Below are positions 1 through 6,912 of a DNA stretch of 64,000 nt, piece after piece. The stretch is from SAR324 cluster bacterium (GTDB taxonomy: Bacteria; SAR324; NAC60-12), in NCBI GenBank assembly GCA_028281495.1, contig JANQJU010000023.1, positions 310,001 through 374,000 on the forward strand. Reading direction: 5' to 3'. The translations under genes and the position numbers were made by a program. Under the pieces are notes generated by a model. That model was given only the letters and a program-made list of their open reading frames with translations, was not told the origin of the DNA and ran no database searches. Each line of letters begins with the position of its first letter. Position 1 is the first letter of the stretch.

Positions 1-2278
1 AATGGGCCTTGCGGAAATCACTGCCCTCGGCTTGGGCATTGACCAACAAACAACGCTGAAGTTGGCTTTCTTGAAACTGAGCTTCCTGCAACCCCGCTTC
101 CACGAAAATACTTTTGAGCAATTGGCTTCGATTCCAGGAACTGCGTTTGGCTTGTGCTTCGATGAAAAAGCTATTTTCCACCTGGCATCCTTCCAATCGG
201 CACTCGATCAACTCTGCATTCAAGGCTTGGGTCCGCACCCAGCGGCTTCCGGAAAAATCACACCGGAGGCACTTCGCTTCGATCAAGCGAGCTTCGCGGA
301 AGTCGCATTCTTGCCATTGCACCTGCTCGGCTTGCACGTGACATAAATTTGCATTGCGCAAGTTCGCCCGATGGAATCGAGCCTGGTCGAGACGTGCACC
401 GGTCAACGTGGCGTTTTCCAGATTGGCTTCCGAAAAATTGCAACCGGAAAGATCTGCTTGCTCCAGCAGCACTCCCCGTAAATCCATCCCTCGAAAATCC
501 TGCCCTTGGAGGTTGGCTCCGGCCAAATCTCGTCCTGCCAAGGACTCTCCTCGCTGGCACAATTCCTTCACCCATTGAGCAATCCACTCGCCTTCATCAG
601 GCTGATGCTCTGCCGAGTTCACTGTGACCGTGGTGGCGTACAATCTCCCTTGGCGAGCTTGGCTTTCGCCCCAAATCTGTTGATGGGCAAAGAGCTGATT
701 GGTGGCTTCTTCCGTTCGTTTCGTTGCGGATTGAAAGCGTTGCAATTCGCTAAAAAACGCGTCTTGGAAGGCCTCCTGATGATCGGGATGCAAGGCCTCA
801 GGCTGTTCCATGATGCGATGGTGGAGTGCCTGCCGCCGGGCCGCTCGTTGCAAGGCTTGTTGTTGTTGCTGTTCCTCAGGAGACAGGCGAGGCACTTCCG
901 AAACCTGTGCCGCCGTGTCGGCTTCGAGCTTAGCCCATTGCGCTTCAGCTTCCTGGTACAATTGATCACCTTTTTCAAGCAGCGGAGCGAGTGAGAAATC
1001 CCCCCGTTCAATGGCTTCGGGAGCAATCACTCCCAAAGGATTGGGCTGGGGAGTGGGCTTCTCCAATTGGGGAAAAGTCCCACCTGATGCCTGAGTCATC
1101 TCTGCCAAATGGAAATCGATATGGCGTTGTTGTTCCGCAAGTGCTCGTTGTTCGGCTGCCGTTTGTTCGGCTTGTTCTTGCTCTCGTTGGGCATCCGATT
1201 TCACCGGACTGAGTGGTGTTTCGTTGAAGAAGTGCGCCATCCGGCTTTTTGTATCCCGCCGGGTTTCAATCACGTCTCGATAATGGTCCGGTTCTCGAGG
1301 TTGTGAGGGATGTTCATAGGCCATCAACAGGGTTTTCACATCCAAACCATCACTATCCTGAATCGGGATTTGCCCTCGATGAATCAGGACACCCATCGAA
1401 TGCTCGGGGAAAAACCAGACGGTCTCGGGATGCGTGGGAATTTCTTGGAAGTGCAACCCCGCTTTTTGTTCCACTTCCACGAAAACCCGCGTGGTCCATG
1501 CTGGCAAATGGCCTTCGATCACAGGAAAATCGGGATGCATGCCCGTGAGGCAATACGGTTCTCCTCCTTTCCAAAATCCGGGGTGCTGTTGATCGTCTGC
1601 CGCAGCATTGTGAATCGACCAGTCGACATCTTTGGGATAGCCGGGAAAATCGTGTTTCAGCCAACGGTCATTGTAGGTTCCGGCTTTTTTCTGACGATGA
1701 GGCCACCCCAGATCAAGCGGACCAAATCCCGCTGGCATCTCGCGTTGTCCTGGCCGTTTGATTCTTTTGCCTGGGGTTTCAATATTGGGCAACGGGACTT
1801 CCGAATCCTTGTTCAGCGACATCCGAGGTTCGTATCCCTTGCCTGTTGGATTGTGTGCATAACCGGGTCCCCCAAAGGCACGGGTGTAGGTCAACGGCAT
1901 CCGGACAAACGGTTCCGGTGGAGTGATTCGGAAGCTGGGCACCAAACCTCGGATGAGTTGCCGATCCCCAGTCACGCTCAATCGTTTTTTTAAGGGTCCC
2001 ACCTGAAGGGAAACTTCCATGTGGCGCACGGGCTGACCTTTTGGAGCAAAAGCGGCACCGGCCAACAACACTTCGGAATGGGGTTTGGGCATGCCCATAT
2101 CGAGTATTTGGAGTGGCTCCAAGCTCTTCATCACCTGAGGCCATTGCCGGTGTTCGAGAAGCAATTCCCCGCTCTGCAAATGGAAAAACAGCAGCGGAGA
2201 AATGACAAAATGCGGTTGTTGCTGAAACACGTACGCGCGCTTCAAATACCCCACTTTTTGGGATTTGATCACCATCAT
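1..2278 (-). CDS. DUF2169 T6SS accessory protein with C-terminal pentapeptide repeats (partial, 3' end missing)
   Basis: The frame is open from the ATG at 2278 down to base 1, so the C-terminus lies outside the window. The N-terminal ~330 residues match the DUF2169 family, known as T6SS adaptor or chaperone proteins that help place effectors on VgrG. A charged, Q-rich helical segment follows. From about residue 560 to the window edge there are pentapeptide repeats of the A(D/N)Lxx type (for example GANLQGQDFRGMDLRG), which should fold as a right-handed quadrilateral beta-helix. The start overlaps the vgrG stop as ATGA, with AAAGGTG about six bases upstream; a second in-frame ATG at 2275 is possible. 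The coupling implies co-translation with VgrG. The cognate effector should lie beyond base 1. The adaptor role is inferred from the family and position. Confidence 0.88.
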   Translation of the reverse strand, partial: MMVIKSQKVGYLKRAYVFQQQPHFVISPLLFFHLQSGELLLEHRQWPQVMKSLEPLQILDMGMPKPHSEVLLAGAAFAPKGQPVRHMEVSLQVGPLKKRLSVTGDRQLIRGLVPSFRITPPEPFVRMPLTYTRAFGGPGYAHNPTGKGYEPRMSLNKDSEVPLPNIETPGKRIKRPGQREMPAGFGPLDLGWPHRQKKAGTYNDRWLKHDFPGYPKDVDWSIHNAAADDQQHPGFWKGGEPYCLTGMHPDFPVIEGHLPAWTTRVFVEVEQKAGLHFQEIPTHPETVWFFPEHSMGVLIHRGQIPIQDSDGLDVKTLLMAYEHPSQPREPDHYRDVIETRRDTKSRMAHFFNETPLSPVKSDAQREQEQAEQTAAEQRALAEQQRHIDFHLAEMTQASGGTFPQLEKPTPQPNPLGVIAPEAIERGDFSLAPLLEKGDQLYQEAEAQWAKLEADTAAQVSEVPRLSPEEQQQQQALQRAARRQALHHRIMEQPEALHPDHQEAFQDAFFSELQRFQSATKRTEEATNQLFAHQQIWGESQARQGRLYATTVTVNSAEHQPDEGEWIAQWVKELCQRGESLAGRDLAGANLQGQDFRGMDLRGVLLEQADLSGCNFSEANLENATLTGARLDQARFHRANLRNANLCHVQAEQVQWQECDFREARLIEAKCLRCDFSGSRWVRTQALNAELIECRLEGCQVENSFFIEAQAKRSSWNRSQLLKSIFVEAGLQEAQFQESQLQRCLLVNAQAEGSDFRKAH

Positions 2279-4971
2279 AATTGCACCTTTAATTCATCAA
2301 TGACTTCCGCAGACATGCCACTCATCTTGGCTTTCAAATCCTGTTCTTTTTCGACCTTTGAGCCTAAGGCCATATTGAGTTCCAAGCCCCCTCCTTTCAA
2401 ACTGATCGATTGTGTGGAACCGGTCAGATCCAAGGTGTTGGAGGTGCCGAGCAAGTTAATGGAATTGTGCATGCCGGTCATATTGATCATGTCGATTTTA
2501 CCCGTTTGGTTTTTTCCTGATTGTGATCCCACTTGCATATGCGTGTCTTGGGAACCAATGTTGGTCGTGTCGTTTTGACTGCCCATATGGGTTTTGTTTG
2601 TGCTGGATCCCACATGCGTTTCGGTGTTTTGGGTGCCCATCTTGGTGTAGCTGGTACTCGAATCGATATTAGTATGGTCTTTTTGGGTCGTGATTTTGGT
2701 GGTGTTCGTGCTGGTTCCGACCGTGGTGTTGCTGGTCTGGGTGGTGATATTGCTGGTGCTGTTACTCGTTTTGATCTTTGTATTGTCGGTCTGGTCGGTG
2801 ATGTTGGTGGTGTTGGTGCTCGTATCCACCGTGGTTTTGTTGGTCTGGGTTCCAATGTTGGTAGTGCTGTTTTGGGTGCCAATGTTGGTGGTGCTGTTGC
2901 TGGTCCCAATGGTGCTGGTATCGGTTTGACTGCCAATCTTTGTCACACTGGTGCTGGATCCAATCGTGGTGTTGCTGTTTTGAACCCCAATATCCGTTTT
3001 GCTGGTGCTGACTCCGATGGTGGAGGTGTCGGTTTGAGTGTCGATTTTGGTGGTACTGGTGCTTTCTCCAATGGTGGTGTTGCTGGTCTGGGTTCCAATT
3101 TTGCTGGTACTGGTCTGGGTTCCAATGGTGGTGTTGCTGGTGCTGGTTCCGATCTTCGAAGTGTCCGTGCTGGTTCCGACCTGCGACACACTTGTATTGT
3201 TTTGAGCAATCGAATAGCTGTAGTTACTGGCCTGATTGTACGAGGCATCGTTGTATTTTCCGGTCTGGTAGGCCGATTCAACCAGATTTTTGGCCGTTGC
3301 CAGATCCGCATTGATCGTGCGTCCATAATGAATGCTGAGGGTATCGCCATAGCTGGTGGAATAGGTGTCTCCCACACTGGTGTTGGCCACGGCTTGGGCC
3401 AATGGGGGATCCAAGGGCACCACATTTTTATTGCCCAATTCTTTGACAATGCCTTGGATGACGGGAATCTCCGATTCATCTTGCGACCGCGATACGATGA
3501 CCGTCGCTCCAATCTCAGGAGCAGTTTGGGAGCTATCCGAAAGTTGGACCCACGCCTTTTGGGTGGTTCCTTTTCCTGTGATCAACTCCACATGCACCCC
3601 TTGCCGGGAAGACGCCGCGGCATAATCCGATTCAAATTGATTGCTCACATTCCCAAAGTTTCCCTTTTCCAAAAACTTGTGTGACGTGGGGGACTGTCCT
3701 GGAGGACTCACCACCCATCCCAAAATGCTGCCCTGGTGGGTCTGACTGATGTTGAAACCCGCAATATTGAATCCTTGGGGCACTGCCTGAAATTGATTGC
3801 TGTACTCGCCCGAAGCACTGGCCTTGTGCTGAACCTGAGTGGTCACAAAAATTTGATTGTTCAATTCGGGACGTGGACTCGGCACATCATCTGGGCTGTA
3901 AAACTTCTCCGCATAAAAATCGCCATTCTGCTGCACTTGAAATTGAAACCCCGGACGCAAATAAGGCGACGTGCTGGAACCGCTGAACTGCATGGCCGAA
4001 GCTTGCATACGGCTCGTGGTTTCGCTTTCCAGATCCAACGCCTCGGAGGAACTGCTGCCATATTGATACACATACAAATCTTTAAACCCTTCCAAGGGTT
4101 CATTCGATGACGGCGTGGGCGGGAAAGCCTGAAGTTCGGGTTGGGTCGTTTCCCAAGCCGCTTCGGGTTGCGCAACGAAGGTCTCCACGGCCGAAGGCAC
4201 CATCGTTTGCTCTAAGTTGAAGGAGGTGATCCAGTTATCTTGATTCAAGGCTTCCACTTGGGTGAAGCTGTAAAACAATGGTTTCCCGCTTTCGATAGTC
4301 GGATAGGACGCGTTATCCGAAAGCACCAACGTGTGATTCCCCGCTGAGTGTTGAAAATAATAATGAATGCCCGTTTTCGTCATCAAATTGGTGATGAATT
4401 CTAGATCCGTTTCCCCCGCTTGCATCCAGTCTTGGTCCCGGGTGGTTGCCATATGGGTCACGTTGCTGGCATCGAAGGGCACGTCATGTTCGCCTAAGAT
4501 GGTGGTGATGACCCCCAGAATCGTGGATTTGCTGAAAATCCGATAATTGTTGCTCAAACTGAGCTTCCATAACAGCGGACGTAGCGTGACGGAATACACC
4601 CCCGGTTGGGCCAACCCCATGCTGGAAATCATGCCATTGAAATACACCGACCTTGTGGATGAAGGGGCGCCTGGTGGCAACACGACCTTATCGGGAGGAG
4701 TCACAGGAAGTTCTAAGGCCACCGTGGCCAACCGACCCAGCAACGCTGAAAAATCCAAAGCGACTTGTTTTTTGGTCAATGCGGCATCGTCAGCACGAAG
4801 GGTGACCTGATAGCTGAACAATTGGGTGGCTTGTTCGGTGCCTGTGAACTCGTCGATTCGTAAATAGTTTTGGTCCAGCACCTTTTGTCCATCCAAATGG
4901 ATCGCAAAGCTCAGTATGCACTGATAGCTCTGCTTCAAGATAGTTGGGCTGATTTGAGGCAAATTGCTCAT
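2275..4971 (-). CDS. vgrG: Type VI secretion system spike protein VgrG/TssI with long C-terminal repeat stalk
   Basis: This is the trimeric tip protein of the T6SS puncturing device. It has 898 residues. The first ~400 resemble the gp27-like domains of the Vgr family (early FSYQVTLRADD segment, then QDWMQAGETDLEFITNLM). The gp5-like OB fold lies around residues 480-560, with AWVQLSDSSQTAPEIGATV. Residues 602-817 are 24 uninterrupted nine-residue repeats, consensus T-S-x-T-x-I-G-T-Q, expected to extend the beta-helical needle. A short beta-strand and helical tail follows, with no recognised toxin domain. The start overlaps the tssG stop by four bases (ATGA), and the stop overlaps the DUF2169 gene in the same way. 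Typical VgrGs have roughly 600-700 residues, so the repeat accounts for most of the extra length. Confidence 0.95.
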   Translation of the reverse strand: MSNLPQISPTILKQSYQCILSFAIHLDGQKVLDQNYLRIDEFTGTEQATQLFSYQVTLRADDAALTKKQVALDFSALLGRLATVALELPVTPPDKVVLPPGAPSSTRSVYFNGMISSMGLAQPGVYSVTLRPLLWKLSLSNNYRIFSKSTILGVITTILGEHDVPFDASNVTHMATTRDQDWMQAGETDLEFITNLMTKTGIHYYFQHSAGNHTLVLSDNASYPTIESGKPLFYSFTQVEALNQDNWITSFNLEQTMVPSAVETFVAQPEAAWETTQPELQAFPPTPSSNEPLEGFKDLYVYQYGSSSSEALDLESETTSRMQASAMQFSGSSTSPYLRPGFQFQVQQNGDFYAEKFYSPDDVPSPRPELNNQIFVTTQVQHKASASGEYSNQFQAVPQGFNIAGFNISQTHQGSILGWVVSPPGQSPTSHKFLEKGNFGNVSNQFESDYAAASSRQGVHVELITGKGTTQKAWVQLSDSSQTAPEIGATVIVSRSQDESEIPVIQGIVKELGNKNVVPLDPPLAQAVANTSVGDTYSTSYGDTLSIHYGRTINADLATAKNLVESAYQTGKYNDASYNQASNYSYSIAQNNTSVSQVGTSTDTSKIGTSTSNTTIGTQTSTSKIGTQTSNTTIGESTSTTKIDTQTDTSTIGVSTSKTDIGVQNSNTTIGSSTSVTKIGSQTDTSTIGTSNSTTNIGTQNSTTNIGTQTNKTTVDTSTNTTNITDQTDNTKIKTSNSTSNITTQTSNTTVGTSTNTTKITTQKDHTNIDSSTSYTKMGTQNTETHVGSSTNKTHMGSQNDTTNIGSQDTHMQVGSQSGKNQTGKIDMINMTGMHNSINLLGTSNTLDLTGSTQSISLKGGGLELNMALGSKVEKEQDLKAKMSGMSAEVIDELKVQL
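2521..3168 (-). repeat. 24-copy coding repeat of 27 bp inside vgrG
   Basis: The stretch encodes exactly 216 residues, which is 24 nonapeptides. An aliphatic residue (I, V or M) recurs at position 6 and Thr/Ser/Asn elsewhere. Position 9 mostly alternates between Ser and Gln, giving a higher-order period of 18 residues. This fits two strands per beta-helix turn. Third-base differences between copies show the array is old or diverged rather than freshly amplified. Confidence 0.9.
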
Positions 4972-6056
4972 GACACAATCCTGATGGGTTGATCTTGGCG
5001 CACCTCCAGTTGAACAGAAGCAGGAGGCAGTGGATGCTCAGCAGAGGCATTCAACCAGGACGTCCAGCCCAGTTCCATGCCTTCATTTCGATTGGGTTGA
5101 CTGCGAACGGCTCCGGCCCCCACTCGAAGTCCCCACCCCAACCGGTCCTGCACTTGGGTGGACAGTTGAGACGGTTGACGGGCTTGGGGGTCGAGCGTGA
5201 GCACCAATCGATAATGAAAACTCCGCTGGGTGAGGAAATCCAACAGAGTTTTCAGTTGTTGCAATTCTTGGCTTTCGTAGTTTTGCGAAGGCAGCAAATA
5301 CGCAGTGTACTTTTCATAAGGCAAAGGACCGATCTCCAGTTGTAGCACCCCTTGTTGATTCCAGACTCGCTGGCCCACCACGGTATTGCGCCCCAAGTGT
5401 TGATTCGTTCCTGATTCTCCCAAACGTATCCACTGCCGGGGTTGCATGGGTTCCCAACACCCCTGAAACACCCTGACTGTGACGGCCGTTTGTAGGTGCA
5501 GTGCTAAAACATTCTGTACCACAGGCAAGCTGACACGTCGGTTGGCTAAGAGTCCTGCAATCGCGAGGACCTGCCGTTTGCCCACAGGCAGCAAGCGTTC
5601 CAGTTGGGGAGTCGCAATGCCGATCAGGGCGGCTAAGTAGTGGGCCATCGAAGTTTGGGTGGGCGTGCCCTGCATCAAACCGACCTGAAATCGTTGGCGC
5701 ACGCGATAAAAAAGATCGATCAAGCGATGATTGAATATGTCTAAGAAATCCGCCATGGCCGAATCTCCATTCCGCAGATTGTCGATCATCCATTGTCGGT
5801 AGGGGTCCGGCAATGGACCATTGGGCAAGGTCAATCCCAAGAAAGCGACGCACAATTCCCAATGGGTGCCGCGTGCTTTTAAGGACTTGAGGCTCCCTGA
5901 AGGAAATCCAGGGTCCGGGGTGGAGCGTAAACGCAGTTCTGCGGTGGAAGTCCATTGTTTGAGGAGGCGCATTGCCTGGAAAAAATCGAAATGTTGCACG
6001 TCCTCCAATAGGCCTCGAATCAAGGTCTGCTGGGTCCGCCATCCAAAACTCTCCAT
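4968..6056 (-). CDS. tssG: Type VI secretion system baseplate protein TssG
   Basis: TssG (ImpH/VasB family) is a wedge component of the T6SS baseplate, where it works with TssF, TssE and TssK in the cytoplasm. The 362-residue length is close to the family norm. Family-like features include the N-terminal FDFFQAMRLLKQW segment, the AFLGLTLPNGPLPDPY block around residues 70-85, and FNHRLIDLFYR near residue 110. It is the first gene of the minus-strand arm, about 50 bases downstream of the expected start site of a sigma-54 promoter, and overlaps vgrG by four bases. Its partner tssF sits in the opposite, plus-strand arm, so the baseplate genes are split between two divergent units. Confidence 0.93.
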   Translation of the reverse strand: MESFGWRTQQTLIRGLLEDVQHFDFFQAMRLLKQWTSTAELRLRSTPDPGFPSGSLKSLKARGTHWELCVAFLGLTLPNGPLPDPYRQWMIDNLRNGDSAMADFLDIFNHRLIDLFYRVRQRFQVGLMQGTPTQTSMAHYLAALIGIATPQLERLLPVGKRQVLAIAGLLANRRVSLPVVQNVLALHLQTAVTVRVFQGCWEPMQPRQWIRLGESGTNQHLGRNTVVGQRVWNQQGVLQLEIGPLPYEKYTAYLLPSQNYESQELQQLKTLLDFLTQRSFHYRLVLTLDPQARQPSQLSTQVQDRLGWGLRVGAGAVRSQPNRNEGMELGWTSWLNASAEHPLPPASVQLEVRQDQPIRIVS

Positions 6057-6117
6057 ACCTTACTCCCTGACAGTGCGATTGCGTTGCCTTTGGTTCAAAA
6101 TCAATCATTCCCTTTTC

Positions 6118-6133
6118 AGCAACGAGCATGCCA
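6118..6133 (-). promoter_or_regulatory. Sigma-54 promoter for the tssG-vgrG arm
   Basis: Read on the minus strand the sequence is TGGCATGCTCGTTGCT. The invariant GG (-24) and GC (-12) are separated by exactly ten bases, and flanking bases fit TGGCAC-N5-TTGCA/T. The predicted transcription start is near 6107, about 50 bases before tssG. The sigma-54 activator at 11858-13243 is the obvious candidate regulator. Confidence 0.8.
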
Positions 6134-6529
6134 CTCGCTTAACCTGTTGTTTTGTAAGAGCAATTTTGGGAAATCGTAGGGGTGTAGGGCGAAATCGACC
6201 CAACGTCTTAGGAAACGCAATGTGGATCAACGTGCAGGAAGGTAGGCCCGGAGCAGGCTAGGAAACCCGCGTCTGGGCTGGGATGCCGTTAGCCCAGATT
6301 TCTAAAAAGTGCGCCTTGAACGTCCCACTTCCCTCGAAAATTGGGGAATCGCCACCGGGTGCGTTGAAAACACCCCGCTGGGTCGCATTTGTCCCACCTT
6401 CTAAACCTATTGAAATCATTGGTTTTTTCTCAAACTGAAGATTTTCATGTTGGGGCATTTCCACCCCCAAGTCGAATTACCTTTCAATAAATATCCATAA
6501 AATCAGTGAGTTATAAATATTTTTTAGGC
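6134..6529. promoter_or_regulatory. Divergent T6SS control region between two sigma-54 promoters
   Basis: No convincing gene is present here. Two inverted repeats are candidate enhancer sites for the sigma-54 activator: TCTGGGCT at 6272-6279 facing AGCCCAGA at 6291-6298 (8-base arms, 11-base gap), and TTGGGG at 6450-6455 facing CCCCAA at 6465-6470. The first lies about 160 bases upstream of the tssG start site and about 260 upstream of the plus-strand one. Both distances suit DNA looping. Binding itself is inference. Confidence 0.45.
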
Positions 6530-6545
6530 TGGTACGCTCATTGCT
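6530..6545 (+). promoter_or_regulatory. Sigma-54 promoter for the tssBC-hcp arm
   Basis: TGGTACGCTCATTGCT has GG and GC ten bases apart and a TTGCT -12 box. It differs from the consensus TGGCAC only by T for C. Transcription would start near 6557, about 50 bases before the small gene at 6608. It mirrors the minus-strand promoter at 6118-6133 and shares the CTC(A/G)TTGCTGA stretch with it. Confidence 0.8.
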
Positions 6546-6607
6546 GAAAGAGAAAGTCGTGACTATTTTGGGGATCAACCCCGCAACCATTCAAATGAGT
6601 GAAGCCT

Positions 6608-6850
6608 ATGGGAAACTCAGAACACATCGCTTCAACAGCAGAAGCCATACGACGCTACCTAGCCCAGCGTCCGAATGCTTCGGAAACAGTAGAAGGCGTG
6701 GCGAAGTGGTGGCTAACACAACAACGGTATGACGATTCGGTCATGCTTGTTCAACGAGCATTGGATTTTCTCGAATCCCAAGGAGAAGTCGTCAAGATGG
6801 AACTTCAAGGGGGTAAGGTCCTGTATCGTCGGTCAATTACAGTCAACTGA
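6608..6850 (+). CDS. Small winged-helix-like protein of the T6SS operon
   Basis: This 80-residue protein has no family I can name with certainty. It reads as three helices followed by a short beta hairpin (VKMELQGGKVLYRR), the pattern of a small winged-helix domain. It contains the segment ETVEGVAKWWLTQQRYDDS. It is the first gene after the plus-strand sigma-54 promoter and ends 62 bases before the TssB-TssC gene. It is therefore probably co-regulated with the T6SS, perhaps as a DNA-binding or adaptor protein. The ATG at 6608 is chosen; an in-frame GTG at 6599 would add three residues. Neither has a good ribosome binding site. Confidence 0.6.
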   Translation: MGNSEHIASTAEAIRRYLAQRPNASETVEGVAKWWLTQQRYDDSVMLVQRALDFLESQGEVVKMELQGGKVLYRRSITVN

Positions 6851-6912
6851 CCCACGACCTTCAGGGCGGCTGCCTGCTTTAATTTCTGAACAACTAGTAT
6901 GGAGCAACGTGA

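Noticed and set aside
258..587. Other open frames across the pentapeptide gene at 1-2278
   Set aside because: They are shadows in other frames of the DUF2169-pentapeptide gene, whose translation runs without stops.
2533..3684. Long plus-strand open frame (383 codons) opposite vgrG
   Set aside because: It is the antisense of the low-complexity nonapeptide repeat; the vgrG frame on the minus strand has clear family similarity.
6258..6470. 70-codon minus-strand frame in the T6SS control region
   Set aside because: No ribosome binding site, no recognisable protein, and it lies over the inverted repeats between the two sigma-54 promoters.
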